Source: Ovis canadensis
Taxonomy: Eukaryota > Chordata > Mammalia > Artiodactyla > Bovidae
Reading direction: 5' to 3'
Assembly: GCF_042477335.2 (NCBI RefSeq)
Contig: NC_091255.1
Coordinates: 42,138,501-42,202,500, forward strand
DNA length: 64,000 nucleotides
Of this stretch, positions 1 to 11,930 are shown one piece after another. The notes below the pieces were generated by a model, which saw only the letters and a list, made by a program, of their open reading frames with translations, was not told the origin of the DNA and did not search any database. A program made the translations under genes and the position numbers. Within the stretch, counting starts at the first letter, position 1, and every line of letters starts with the position of its first letter.

Positions 1-144
1 TGTTCTGATGGCAGCATGGAGGACAGATTATAAGGGAGTAAAGCTAGAAGCAAGAAACCCATTTCCAGGCAATTTAAACAGTCTAGATGAGATACCATAA
101 ATGGAGAATGAAAGAGGAATTCATAAGAGGCTGAATCAACAAAT

Positions 145-811
145 TGTTGCTGTTGTTCAGTCATGAAGTCGTGTGCGACTCTTTGCGACCCCATGGACTG
201 CAGCATGCCAGGCTCCTCTGTCCTCCCCTCTCACCTAGAGTTTGCTCAGATTCATATCCATTGAGTCATTGATGCCATTTAACTATCTCATCCTCTGCCA
301 CCCCCTTCTCCTTTTGCCCTCAATCTTTCCTAGCACCAGAGTCTCTTCCAATGAGTTAGCCCTTCACATACATCAGCTGGCCAAAGTATTGAAGCGTCAG
401 CTTCAGCATCAGTCCTTCCAATGAATACTCAGGGTTGATTTCCTTTAGGATTGACTGGTTTGATCTCCCTGCAGTCCGAGGGACTCTCAATTGTCTTCTC
501 CAAACACCACAGTTCGAAAGCATCAATTTTTTGGCGTTCAGCCTTCTTTATGATCCAACTTGCACATCCATACATGACTACTGGGAAAACCATAGCTTTG
601 ACTAGTCGGACCTTTGTCAGCAAGGTGATGTCTCTGCTTCTTAATACACTGTCTAGGTTTATCATAGCTTTCCTTCCAAGCAGCAAATGTCTTTTAATTT
701 AATGGCTGTAGTCACCATCCATGGTTATTTTGAAACCCAAGATATTAAAATGTTTCCACTTTTTTCTCTTCTGTTTGCCATGATGCGATAGGACCAGATG
801 CCATGATCTTA
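145..811 (-). mobile_element. BovB (RTE) LINE, 3' end
   Basis: Typical BovB 3' end in reverse. It opens with ttgttcagtc...gactctttgcgacccc and runs to ccagatgccatgatctta. On the minus strand it encodes the C-terminal reverse-transcriptase region (GRKAMINLDSVLRSRDI, FPVVMYGCASW). It is 5'-truncated with stops and is not an active element. Confidence 0.9.
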
Positions 812-1587
812 CAGATACCTAAATATAAATAATAGAACTTGAGTTGTCAGTTGAATTTTTAGGAGGAAGGAGGTATTTCTTTTTTGAAAACAATTTGTTG
901 AGATTGTGAAAAGACAAGGTTTGCCATGTGCATTGTTCATCTACTGCTGGGTAACAAATACCCATAACATTTAGCAGCTTGCTAAATTTTATTATATTTA
1001 TCATTTATCATCTCACAGTTTCTGTGGGTGAGGAATCAAGGAGAAGCTTTGCTGGATTATACTTAAGCTGGGGCTGCACCATCTGAAGACTTGACTGGGA
1101 CAGGAGCTCCGAGGAGTTCAAATCACATGGCTGGCAAGTAACCGCTGGCTGCTGACAGACCTCTGTTTCTTGCCCAGTGAACCTCTCTATAGGTGGCTTG
1201 AATATCCTTCAGTTATGGTACACGTCTTCCCCTGCACCAGGTGACCCAAGAGAGAGCAAGGAGGAGGCCACAATGTTTTTAATGACCCTCACGTCTCACA
1301 CATCTTTTCTGCCCTATTCAACTCATTAGGAGGGAGTGATTAATCCCAGCCCTCGTTCATGGACAGGGCATTAAGCCCCACCTCTTGAAAGGAAACGTAT
1401 CAAAGAGTTTACAGTTATGTTTTCAAACCATCATAGCACTGAAGCAGATGATGAGTTCATTTCTTGCTGAATTTGAAATGCAGACACACTCAGCTGGAAG
1501 AGTACAGAGGACGGATGGACATACCCCACGATGAACGTAGTGAGAACAAAGTCTACAGAAGACAGAGCTAGAAGTGAGGTCACAGGT
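812..1587. other. No gene; possible old LTR/MaLR-like repeat at about 925-1420
   Basis: No coding sequence supported. A segment reading tctcacagtttctgtgggt near 1011 and the following 'ggctgcaccatctgaag' block resemble an old mammalian interspersed repeat, possibly MLT-type. I cannot assign the family. Confidence 0.4.
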
Positions 1588-1862
1588 CTTTCCTGGGGGC
1601 CCAGTGGTTAACAGTCCACCTGCCGATGCAGGGGACACCGGTTCGATCCCTGACCCAGGAAGAGCCCACATGCTGTGGGACAACTAAGTTTGTGCACCGT
1701 AACTGCTGAGCCTGCACTCAGGGCCATGCTCTGCAGCAAGGGGAGCCCCCGGGAGGAGAAGCCGTGCGCTGCAACCAGTCCCCACTTGCCACAACTAAAG
1801 CAAAGCCTACGTGCAGCAGGAAGACTCACTGTGGCCAAAATTAATTAATTTTTTTTTTTTCA
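1588..1862 (+). mobile_element. CHR-type tRNA-derived SINE, long form
   Basis: Head ctgggggcccagtggttaa with an internal box B-like gttcgatccctg, the long-form body (gcaaggggagcccc, gcagcagg) and a gccaaaattaatt plus T-rich tail. Typical of cetartiodactyl CHR SINEs. Confidence 0.8.
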
Positions 1863-2044
1863 AAAAGAAGCAAAGTCACAGAGTTAAGGAGGAAATAAGA
1901 GACAAAGTCAAGTGATTCCTGAAAACTTAGCCATGAAAGGAAGTCAACAGTTAAAGGTCAGAGTAGAGAGTTTGGGTGGACACCTCTTTAAGATTGGAAA
2001 TTTTGAGCATGTTTATAGGTGGAGAGAGAAGAAATCAGTACAAG

Positions 2045-2203
2045 GACTTCCCGGTGGTCCAGTGGCCAAGACTCCATGCTCCCAATGCAGGGGGCGTAGG
2101 TTCGATCCCAGGTCAGAGAACTGGATCCCCCATACCACAACTACAGATCCCGACTGCCGCAAATAAGACCCAACATGGCCGAATAAATAAATTTTAAAAA
2201 AAA
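2045..2203 (+). mobile_element. CHR-2-type SINE
   Basis: Begins ggacttcccggtggtccag, has the RNA polymerase III box B ggttcgatccc, and ends in an aataaataaattttaaaa tail. Confidence 0.85.
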
Positions 2204-3125
2204 ATCAGTAGAGAGAGAGAAGTCAGAGTGTCAATGAGGTGGGGGTAGTTGATGAAGGTCTTGGTAGGACCCCTTGGCCACTGATCTGGGACAGAGGAGA
2301 GACCTCCTTAACCGAGAGAGAAGGAAAGGAAGAAAGGGTGCTGTTTAGCTTGGTCCTGTCTCCAGGACAAGTAGATCCAGGACAAACTGTGTTGTTAGGA
2401 ACACAGATGCGCCCACAAGTTGGGAAACTCTCAAGTCAGCTTAGTATCTCCCCAAGCCGTCCCACCTTCTCTCGCTGTTGTTCGCAGACCCTGCCGGGTC
2501 TCTGGGGCTGGCTGTAGGCCTCACTGTTCTGACGTACCTGCTTCCCTGTGCACTATGCTCTCCTAAGGTGTTTAACTGGCTGTCTATCTAAGAAGACGAC
2601 CACCTTGGCCTTGGAATCTCCTCTATGGAAAGTTCCCGTCAGCAGCCCTGAGGGACTTGGTGTCTCGGGGTCTCTGCCTGCTCCCAGTCTGCGGCTTGCA
2701 CCCCTAGCTGGCTGGGGTAGTAAAACTCCTCTGAACCACAATGTGTTGCATTCCCACAGAAGAAACTGCAGTGCTGCTGCCATTTCTGCACTAGAACCCT
2801 GCTTTGGTGTCCAGATTCTTGTTGTACTTATTATTCTTCAGTTCTACAAAACTTTGCTGCATTAAATACAAATGTAGTTCCCTTCCTGTGAATTATGACC
2901 TCAACAAAATCTGACCAACAGAAGATGTACATTAAACTGTGGTGATTCATGGAAATGAATAAGCCCACAACAGCAAGTTCCCATGCTAGCAGTTACCATG
3001 GTGACCATGGGCATGTATGGCTATTTAAGGTGCTCTCTTTAAACATCTCATTAGGCACCGGATAGAAAAACTGATGAAATCATGGGGGAACTTAGTTTTT
3101 TTTATTTTAATGAAGAAAGAAATTA
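2204..3125. other. Unique sequence, nothing recognised
   Basis: About 0.9 kb without a recognised repeat or supported gene. The open frames here (for example 92 and 105 codons near 2239-2865) show no familiar domain and no splice context, so I regard them as chance. Confidence 0.6.
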
Positions 3126-3129
3126 AGCT

Positions 3130-3338
3130 CCAAGGGATTTTCCCAACCCAGGGATTGAACCCAGATCTCCCACACTGCAGGCAGATTCTTTTTGCCAGCA
3201 GAGCCATCAGAGAACCCAAGAATACTGGAGTGGGTAGCCTATCCCCTTCTCCAGTGGATCTTCCTGACCCAGGAATCAAACCAGGATCTCCTGCATTGTA
3301 GGCGGATTCTTTACCAGCTGAGCTACCAGGGAAGCCTC
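3130..3338 (-). mobile_element. Bov-tA-type SINE, dimeric
   Basis: Two minus-strand copies of the tRNA-Glu-like head (cccagggattgaacccagat and ctcctgcattgtaggcggat) end at ctaccagggaagcc. Confidence 0.85.
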
Positions 3339-3344
3339 TAGAAA

Positions 3345-3880
3345 TATGTTAGTTACTATTTATAAAGCAACTGTTAGAGACCAAGCACTTTCCTAGGGTT
3401 TTTGCTTAAATTGTCACATTTATTCCTCAAAAAGTCCCTATGAGCTAGGTAGTATTCTTTTACCCTTAGAGTAGTTGAGGAAACTGGGAATCAGACAGAT
3501 TATGAAATTTTCTGACGTTCACACAACATGTGTTAGAAAACCTAAGGTTTACACAGAAAAAGTCCATGGTTTTTCCATTCTCCCATATTCCTGTTCTGAT
3601 AACAGTAACTAAATTAAAGTATAAATATGATGACCAGGTATTGCCCCCAAGCTCATTCACTCTCACACTACCGGCGGCTCAATGTCCTCCACACAGGCTG
3701 GCCACAGCCTGAAGATTTCTTATTGGCTGCCTATCTTCCCACTAGATTATAAACTCACTGAGAGCAGGGTCCTTGTCTGCTTCACATCCCACCCATCATC
3801 AGTAGCTAGAACATTATCTAGCATGGATCAGGGAATCAGCAAATGTTTGCTGAATTAACAGACAAATAAGGCAAATTCAA
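3345..3880 (+). mobile_element. MIR then L2 relics
   Basis: 3345-3545 resembles a MIR (tgagctaggtagtattctt, gaggaaactg). 3720-3880 matches the L2 3' end (actcactgagagcagggtcc, tgtttgctgaatta). Both are old and divergent. Confidence 0.55.
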
Positions 3881-4408
3881 AGGAAAAGTTAAACTGAACA
3901 GGACCCTGCAGAGGGACAGAAACCCCACCCTATCCCACCGTGTCCCCTGCCTCTTGTTTGTAGAAAAGCTTTAGCTTCACAGGCCTTCCCTGAGTTCCAA
4001 AGTTAATCAGAGAAGTGAGAAAATGCAGAAACAAAGGAAAACAGTTAAGTAAGACAAAATAATAATAGTTAAGCCACCACACAGGTGCTGGACCTTCAGT
4101 TCCTCCTCGAGGGCTCTAGACAGTAGTCTAAGCCACGTCCCCTGAGTGGTGCAGAGACTGACACCCCCTGCCCCCCCAGCTGGAGTTAAGTGCGTGCAGC
4201 CCACCAGCACATACCTCAGACCCCCTGGAACCAGAAGGTTGTGGACGCTGACTCCTGATCACCTCACCACCAACCGCCAGAGAACTGTGTACAAGCTGAT
4301 CACACCCCCTACAATCCTCACCACTAACACTGTCTTTAAAAGCCCCTCCCTGAGAGACCTGGGGGAGTTTCAGTCTTTTGAGCAGAAGCTGCCCATTCTC
4401 CCTGCTGT

Positions 4409-4631
4409 TTGGCTCAATTGTTGTTTAGTCTCTAAGTCATGTCCAACTCTTTTGCAACCCCATGGACTGCAGCACGTCAGGCTCTTCTGTCCACAGGATT
4501 CTCCAGGCAAGAATACTGGAGCGGGTTGCCATTTCCTCCACCAGGGGACTCTTCCCAACCCAGGAACCAAACCCGAGTCTCCTGCATAGGCAGGTAGATT
4601 CTTTACCACCAGGGAAGCCCTTTTGGTTCAA
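4409..4631 (-). mobile_element. Bov-tA SINE with target-site duplication
   Basis: Minus-strand Bov-tA: tgttgtttagtctctaagtc through the BovA body to the tRNA head accaccagggaagccc. Flanked by tttggctcaat on the left and tttggttcaat on the right, a target duplication with one mismatch. Confidence 0.85.
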
Positions 4632-5319
4632 TCACAGAAGCACTAAAGCAAATGCTTATATAAACATGTATTTTAAAAGAAAGCATTTGACAAGATCAAG
4701 ACAGAATTTAAATTATAACTTTTAAAAAGAAATACCCACGGGCTTATTTGGGACACACTGTGCTATATTTTTCCATGTACTATTTTCAGTAAAGCAGTTA
4801 GCAAACTTGAAAGATCATAATAACAAACATGTGTTCTGTAACTCTGAAATTGTGACTAAAGGAAGTTCTTCCTCAACAGTTCATGCACACATTTGTGTTA
4901 AAAAACCATAACAATCTATTTTTCCCTGGAGAACACTCAAGGCCAGTTTAACTAAAGGAGGATGCTCACTGAAGTGAAGCTATCAAGTATGAGCCTAAGT
5001 GTTAATATACTCCAGAACAACAACAACAAATCCTAATTTCCTCTGCCAACCCTGCAAATGCATTTCCTGTGTCACTGGGGAGATAGGTGAGAGAATGTAG
5101 AATGACCAACCAAAGGCCTTATTTCTCTCAGCAAAATCAATTTGCAGCTAGGTAAGTAAATGTATGTCTTCACAATGAATAGCAGGTTATGTCCAGAAGA
5201 ACCATTTAAAACATCTCACTCTGAGGATACTACTAAAATCTTTCAACATGATTTCTCTCCAAAATAATTTTATTGAATTAGTGTTTGTTTTTAATTATAA
5301 GACTACATTTTTAAAATAT
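4632..5319. other. AT-rich unique sequence, nothing recognised
   Basis: No gene, RNA or recognisable repeat seen. Confidence 0.55.
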
Positions 5320-5625
5320 TTTAATTTATTTATTTTTGGCTGTGCTGGGTCTTCATTGGTGCATGTGGGCTTTCTCTAGTTGCGGTTTGAGGGCTTCTCA
5401 TTGTGGTGGCTTCTCTTGCTGAGGACCCCAGGCTCTAGGGTGTGCAGCCTTCAGCAGTTGTGGCCCACAGTCTCAGTCAGGTGCAGCGTCTGGGCTCAGT
5501 AGGTGCAGCGCAGGGGCTTGTGAAGTTGTTCTGAGGCATGTGAGCTCTTCCCAGATCAGGGATCGAACCCACATCCTCTGCATTGGCAGGCAGACTCTTA
5601 ACCACTCGCCCACCAGGGAAGCCCT
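5320..5625 (-). mobile_element. CHR-1-type SINE, long form
   Basis: Starts with the reversed tail tttatttatttttggctg, passes the long-form body (gggtcttcattggtgcatg) and ends cgcccaccagggaagccc, the reversed tRNA-like head. Confidence 0.85.
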
Positions 5626-6181
5626 AAATTTTAAAATGTCTGACAGTTACAGTCAACTAAAAAAGCTATAAACTTACAGTCCTGTATCATTACAGTCTCA
5701 AAGCTAGACTTAGTCTACACCACCCTGTCATTTGTAACTCTTGTTAAAATGCCAGACTACAGCTTCTTTTAAGAAAAACAAACCCAGCAAATGGTGTTAA
5801 GCATCCTTTGTTGCTGCTTATAGTGACTAAGTCCCACACTTCTAATACAGCTTTCATCTACTTACTACACATCAAAGGCTTTTACAGGGTTTTCTCTTTA
5901 CACCTTAATTCAGTTTGTTCAGGATACTGTCACACTCTTTCCCGGATAAAAATGAGGAAAATAAATTGAGCAACTTACAAAATAATATTGAGGATGATTA
6001 GGTGGAAGTTTATAAAACAAATTTGGCTGTGAGTTAAATCATCACTGAAGCCAGGTCATAGGTACATGAAAATGTACCATATGAGGCTGTGTGTTTTTGT
6101 GAATGTTTGAAAGTTTCTGCACTACAAATTTAAAAAAATAATAAAAGAAATTGAACAAATGACTTAAAAGTTACAAAGCAG
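5626..6181. other. Unique sequence, nothing recognised
   Basis: AT-rich, no gene or assigned repeat. Confidence 0.5.
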
Positions 6182-6437
6182 GGACTTCCCTGATGGTCCA
6201 GCTGTTAAGAATCCACTTGCCAATGCAGGGGACATGGGTTGGATCCCTGGTCCAGGAAGATCCCACCAGCCACAAAGAAACTAAACCCATGAACCACAAC
6301 TACTGAAGTCCCTTGCATCCGAGAGCCCCTGCTCACAAGAGAAGCCACCGTAATAAGAAGACCAAGTACTAAAACTAGAGAAAGCCTGCTCACAGCACTG
6401 AAAACCCAGTGTAGCCAGAAATACATAAATAAAGATG
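6182..6437 (+). mobile_element. CHR-1-type SINE, long form
   Basis: Head gggacttccctgatggtcca, box B-like ggttggatccctgg, long-form body (cagcactgaaaacccag) and an aatacataaataaag tail. Confidence 0.85.
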
Positions 6438-6470
6438 GTAAAGATAAACATTTGAAACAGAGCAAGTGGC

Positions 6471-6487
6471 GGGGGGGGGGGGGGGGG
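6471..6487 (+). repeat. G17 homopolymer tract
   Basis: Seventeen consecutive G on the plus strand, followed by caggggga. It can form a G-quadruplex and is likely length-polymorphic. Confidence 0.9.
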
Positions 6488-7364
6488 CAGGGGGAGTCAC
6501 AAAGCAATACAGAAAGAGTGCCTGGCAGAAAAGAAAACCCTCATTCACCTATAGCTTGGTGGCTAGACACACCAGTGGTATACTGTCACCTTTAGGGGGA
6601 GCTGTAAAGTTTCAAAAGTTGCCTTCAGCAATGGAATGATTCATTTCAGGTGAGTCATGTCCTACTGCCTTACTATTTATTACCTGTAAGACCAGCCTCA
6701 GATCTTATTATAGGCATGGTGGACACAGAAGCCAATAAAATGTCTGCCATCCTACAGAGAACTTGTTGTTAGCCTTACAAGAAATGCTGGAAGGAGTTCT
6801 TCAAGGTGAGAGCAAGTGAGCCCAGAAGGAAATTCAAATTCACACACACAAAAATTCAAGGAGCACCAGTAAAGGTAATTATACCATTATAAATGGGAGT
6901 AAAAAACACACGTTTCATCCTCCCCTAAACTGATTTTTTTTAAATTATGTGGTGAGAAAGACAGTGGGAGCAAGTAGTTGGAAGCCAGAGTATACACAGG
7001 GTCCTTGGGAGGCAACCCAGAGGTGGGCCCCGCCTCACCTCGGAGAGTCTAGAGTCGCAGCCTGACCTCCTCAAACGGAGCAGGTCTCTCTCTCCTTGAT
7101 GCTACTTCAGAGCCTGAATACACTTTAATTCCTGCACACATCACACTGTTTATAATCATTTTATAAGCTTCTGGATTAGTCAGGATTTGCTAGGTTGCAA
7201 GTGACATGAAACTAATCTAAACTAGTTTCACAAAGGAAGAGGGAAGGAGGACCAGATTTCGTAAATAAACCCTGGAAAGTGCAGGGTGGATGTGGCCCAA
7301 GGAACCATTGAACCCGGGGAGACTCTCTCCCCAAGTCTTTCTGCCTTTCTCTCAGTGAGGGTTC
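6488..7364. other. Unique sequence, nothing recognised
   Basis: No supported coding region; only short open frames. Confidence 0.5.
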
Positions 7365-7541
7365 GGGCCCCACCAGATTCATTGATTAATTAATTGTACA
7401 AATACCACAATCCACTAATGCTAAGACACCCATGTTAATATCCCTGAGGTCTTGGGCCCCACCAGATTCATTGATTAAATTAATTGTGCAAATATCACAA
7501 TCCACCAATGCTAAAACACCCATGTTAATATCCCTGAGGTC
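7365..7541. repeat. 89-bp tandem duplication
   Basis: Two head-to-tail units start gggccccaccagattcattg at 7365 and 7454 and end tccctgaggt. They differ by about five substitutions or indels (about 94% identical). The minus-strand open frame across both shows a duplicated 30-residue block, but nothing else supports coding. Confidence 0.9.
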
Positions 7542-7949
7542 AGCAGGCCTCCTATGGTCACCGCTGGCTGGTCCATGCTGCTCAGTCTGTGACAGGATAA
7601 GCTCCCTGAAAAGCACGGTAACTTGGCTTTCACTCCAGGTGGCCTCAGAGCTGACCGTGGTCCTACACTATTCCAGGCTTCACACCAAAGAGGACCATCG
7701 AAGGAGCGGTGTGAGTCCTGGCTGCTTTATCAATACAGTCTGCAGATTCCTTTAGGTGCGATAAGGAAGGGCCAGCATCAGATTCACAGAATGGGTGTCA
7801 CAAGCTCAAAAGAAAACGCTGGAGACAACGTGGAACACTTTCACAACCACACACAACATGTTACCAGGGTTCTTGGTGGCAGAGGGGACTTCATCTGTGA
7901 AAAATCACAAACAACCTGGAGTCAAAAGTGACTTAGAAGAGAAGGTTTT

Positions 7950-8212
7950 AGGGCTTCCCTGGTGTTCCAGAGGTTAAGAATCTGCCTGCCAAAGCAGGGG
8001 TCACCGGTTCTTATTCTTGGTCTAGGGAGATCCCACACGCCGTAGGGCAACCGGTAGTCACCACAACTATTGAGCCTGCGTGTTCTAGAGCCCATGCTCC
8101 ACCTGAGAAGCCTGAACACCGTAACAAAGAGTAGCCCCGGCTCCCACAACGAGAGAAAGCGTGCACACAGCAACGAAGACCCAGTGCAGCCAAAAATAAA
8201 AGAATGAATGAA
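7950..8212 (+). mobile_element. CHR-1-type SINE, long form
   Basis: Head agggcttccctggtgttcca, long-form body (gagaagcctgaacaccgtaa; cgaagacccagtgcagccaa) and an aataaaagaatgaatga tail. Confidence 0.85.
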
Positions 8213-9035
8213 TAATTTTTTTCAAAGAGGAGGTTTTAATAGGAATTTGATAACGATATTTGTTGGTTTTAAAAGTTAATAAATTTTTAGCATGAAAAAA
8301 TTATTTTAAAAAGAAGAGGTTTTAGAAATGCCTTAAGCAGCTAACAGCACTTACACTTTCCTGTTTATATACAAATAAAAACACTGTATGATATAAACTA
8401 TATGGTATAAACTATCTTAAATATGTCCAAAAGATTCTTTTCATACATCTAAAATAAAAAGTGCACATAAAAAACTATGTTATGGTTTAATTAACAGTAT
8501 TTTTTTCTTCCTTAGTGGAACACAAAATAATTGTTTGAAAATGGATGGCACCTTAGATTTTATGAAATTGTGTTGACAGGGCACTCACTATGCACTGGAG
8601 ACATACACTGAACCAAACAAATTAATTAAAAAAAACAACAAAAGAAAAAACCACCAAAGACCAAGTTTCCACAGAACTCACACCTCCTACGACTCCCAAG
8701 ACGGTAGGGGGCTCTGGCTGCACCAGACCCATTTCAAACAACTCAGAGGAAAGTAACTAGCCTGGTCTGGGGACATGATATGACTCCTGGAAAAGCCTCT
8801 GTGAACAGGGAGTGTGAAGTCCTATGATGGTGTCAGTCTGGGTGATGGCCAATCCTTATGCTCGAGGCGAGGTCTACTTCCAGAAGAAGACAGAAAGCAG
8901 CATGAAACAGACAAAAATCACAGTTGTTTCCAGGTCTGTCTTGTAAGACTGTGGGCATCTAGAAGTGGGGTTCTTGTTCTATACTGGACAGGGTCCAATC
9001 TGGAAAACAGAATTCAAGAGCTGTAGTTCAGCAGA
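8213..9035. other. AT-rich unique sequence, nothing recognised
   Basis: No supported gene; a 70-codon frame at 8814-9026 lacks any recognisable feature. Confidence 0.5.
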
Positions 9036-9290
9036 AGTTGAAGCTCCAATACTCTGGCCGCCTCTGTGCAAAGAGCTGACTAACTGGAAAAGACCCTGAT
9101 GCTGAGAAACATTGAGGGCAAAAGCAGAAGGGGGCAGCAGAGGATGAGATGGTTGGATAGCATCACCGACTCAAAGGACATGAGTCTAAACAAACTCCAG
9201 GAGATAGTGGAGGACAGGGAAACCTGGAGTGCTGCAGTCCATGGGGTAGCAAAGAGACATAACTTAGCAAGTGAACAACAACAACAAAGC
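9036..9290 (+). mobile_element. BovB LINE 3' end
   Basis: Forward-strand BovB terminus: gaagctccaatactctggcc, aagaccctgatgctgagaaa, gaggatgagatggttggata and a tail of acaacaacaa. Severely 5'-truncated. Confidence 0.9.
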
Positions 9291-9349
9291 TCAACAGAAG
9301 GAATTTAACATGGGAACTGGTCACAGGTTTGCAAATGAAGCAAGTGATG

Positions 9350-9543
9350 CATGCTCAATCGTGTCCGACTCTTTGCAACCTCTTGGACTGTAGCCCACCA
9401 GGCTCCTCTGTCAGTGGGATTCTCCAGGCAAGAATACAGGAGCGGGTTGCCATTTCCTACTCCAAGGTATCTTCCCAACCCAGGGATCCAACTTGTATCT
9501 CCTGCATTGGAGATACTTTACCACTGCACCACCAAGGAAGCCC
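9350..9543 (-). mobile_element. Bov-tA SINE
   Basis: Minus-strand element between two BovB pieces, from cgtgtccgactctttgcaac to accaaggaagcccc. Confidence 0.85.
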
Positions 9544-9771
9544 CAAAAGGTTTGGGGAATGACTAAAACACTAAGTGAGAGTGGAGAACAAACCAGAGAC
9601 TCACAACAGCAGGAGCCCTCCAGCAGGTTTAATAAGGCTGGAGGAGCAAAGGAAGGAGGCGGTGATACCTATCAGGGTTCTTGACCTTCTCCAGTCCATA
9701 GAAATTGACCAGAGGCCAGACAAGAAATTCAGGCAAGGCTTTGTTAGGGCCCCTGCTGCAGCTGGGCTAGA

Positions 9772-10618
9772 TGAAGCACAAACTGGAATCAAGATTGCCA
9801 GGAGAAATATCAGTAACCTCAGATATACAGATGACACCACCCTTACGGCAGAAAGCGAAGAACTAAAGAGCCTCTTGATGAAAGTGAAAGAGGAGAGTGA
9901 AAAAGTTGGCTTAAAACTAAACATTCAGAAAACTAAGATCATGGCATCTGGTCCCATCACTTCATGGCAAATAGATGGGGAAACAGGGACAGACTTTATT
10001 TTGGGGGGCTCCAGAATCACTACAGATGGTGACTCCAGCCATGAAATTAAAAGATGCTTGCTGCTTGGAAGAAAAGTTATGACCAACACAGACAGCATAT
10101 TAAAAAGCAGAGAAATTACTTTGCCAACAAAGGTCCATCTAGGCAAGGCTACGGTTTTTCCAGTAGTCATGTATGGACTGAGAGTTGGACTATAAAGACA
10201 GCTGAGCACAGAAGAATTTATGCTTTTGAACTGTGGTGTTGGAGAAGACTCTTGAGAGTCCCTTGGACTGCAAGGAGATCCAACAAGTCTATCCTAAAGG
10301 AAATCAGTCCTGAATATTTATTGAAAAGACTGCTGCTGAAGCTGAAACTGCAATACTTTGGCCATCTGATGCAAAGAACTGACTCATTTTAAAAGACCCT
10401 GATGCTGGGAAAGATTGAAGGCAGGAGGAGAAGGGGACGACAGAGGATGAGATGGTTGGATGGCATCACCGACTCAATGGACATGAGTTTGAGCAAGCTC
10501 CAGGAGCTGGTGATGGACAGGGAGGCCTGGTGTGCTGCAATCCATGGGGTCACAAAGAGTCACACGACTGAGCACAAAGGGTCACACGACTGAGTGACTG
10601 AACTGAACTGAACTGCTG
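9772..10618 (+). mobile_element. BovB LINE with reverse-transcriptase remnant
   Basis: The longest BovB piece here. It opens gaagcacaaactggaatcaa and encodes the RT palm, RYTDDTTLTAESEELKSLL, with the catalytic YxDD box intact as YTDD, then KVGLKLNIQKTKIMASGPIT. A one-base loss near 10175 shifts the frame: the peptide ends GLRVGL, while the rest (FELWCWRRLLRVPWTARRS) reads in another frame. It ends with the BovB tail (aactg)n. The 5' end, including the endonuclease, is missing. This is a dead retrotransposon, not a host gene. Confidence 0.92.
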
Positions 10619-11117
10619 CAGCAGGGGATACTGAGAGCAATAGGTCCCCTTGCTTGCTCCCTGAGTGAGGGTGAGCTTGTTTCTCCTGTTAGGTGAGGGT
10701 GGTGTTGAGTGCAGGGGGCATGCTCAATACCCTGCTTTTGTTCCCAACACTCTGCTTTTGCTCAAGGCTCTTCAAAAGTGGCTGCTGGGTTTTTTGGTCT
10801 CTTTGTATCTTTTGTCCAGAATGTACATCAACTGCACAGACAGTTATTTTTAGCTCCATATAGTTTCTTTGTACTTTTTTTGCTGGAGGAGAGATATGTT
10901 CAGGTGCAAGCATTGCAGCAAAGGCTTGCGTCCTGGCCTGTCTCAGTGGGACAAAGGCCAGAGGCAAGTATCCCTCAGCAGGAGCTGGGACCACACCTGA
11001 GCAACGTCCAAGGCAGAAAACGAGGGAGAGAAATCCCCTGGCTCCCCCTCCTCTCACATCCTGGTCTCCCCTGGGGCCTCCACCTATACCTTTAGCTGGA
11101 GGCAGTGGCCAGGGGGG
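10619..11117. other. Unique sequence, nothing recognised
   Basis: Overlapping open frames on both strands (128 and 156 codons), none with a recognisable domain. Confidence 0.5.
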
Positions 11118-11381
11118 GAGAAGGCAATGGCACCCCACTCCAGTACTCTTGCCTGGCAAATCCCATGGACGGAGGAGCCTGGTAGGCTGCAGTCCATGGG
11201 GTCGCTAGGAGTCGGACACGACTGAGCAACTTCACTTTCACTTTTCACTTTCATGCATTGGAGAAGGAAATGGCAACCCACTCCAGTGTTCTTGCCTGGA
11301 GAATCCCAGGGACGGGGGAGCCTGGTGGGCTGCCGTCTCTGGGACACGACTGAGGTGACTTAGCAGCAGCAGCGGCAGCAG
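11118..11381 (+). mobile_element. Bov-A2 SINE
   Basis: Dimeric BovA body joined by ttcactttcacttttcactt and ending acttagcagcagcagcggca. Young-looking. Confidence 0.9.
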
Positions 11382-11661
11382 TGGCCAGGGGAGCAAGGGG
11401 ACAAGTTTGGGGGTTTAGAGCCAAGGGACCAGTATCATCTTACTCATCTCTGTATCTCCAGGGCCCACCCCGGGACAAGGTTCTGATAGAAGGAAATCAA
11501 CTAAGTATAGAGAGAAACAGAATTACTACCAAAATGCAAGACAGGAGGTCTGATTAGTACTGCCTAGACTGGAGAGAAGAGGTAACTTACTCCATACGGA
11601 GGACACAGGAAAGGGTCACAAAGGACATGGGGAAGGAAAAGGTGAAGAAATAATGAGCAGA

Positions 11662-11930
11662 GGGGCTTCCCTGGCAGTGCAGTGGCTAAGACTCCATGCT
11701 CCCCATGCAGCAGGCCTGCATTCAATCCCTGGTCAGGGAGCCTGATCCCACGTGCTACAACTAAGACCCGGCACCACCAAATAAATATAAATATTTTAAA
11801 AGGAAAAAAAGAAACAGGGACTTCCCCAGCGGTCCAGTGGTTAAGACTCTGCCTTCCAAAGCAGGAGGTATGGGTTCGATCCCAGGTTGGGGAACTAATA
11901 TTCTACATGCCTCACACAGTGCGGCTAAAA
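11662..11930 (+). mobile_element. Two CHR-2-type SINEs in tandem
   Basis: 11662-11800 starts ggggcttccctggcagtgca. 11817-11930 starts gggacttccccagcggtcca and has box B ggttcgatccc. Same orientation, separated by a short A-rich tail. Confidence 0.85.

Noticed and set aside
429-686. 85-codon minus-strand frame with MYGCASW motif
   Set aside because: Reverse-transcriptase tail of a BovB fragment.
1588-1862. tRNA gene suggested by the box B-like ggttcgatccctg (and similar at many sites)
   Set aside because: These belong to tRNA-derived SINEs; no complete cloverleaf with an anticodon arm is kept.
7386-7616. Small protein with an internal 30-residue repeat
   Set aside because: The repeat is produced by a non-coding 89-bp DNA duplication; no start context or homologue.
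9575-10392. 206-codon and 112-codon frames resembling a reverse transcriptase gene
   Set aside because: Part of a 5'-truncated BovB retrotransposon with a frameshift, not a host gene or a retron/DGR-type system.
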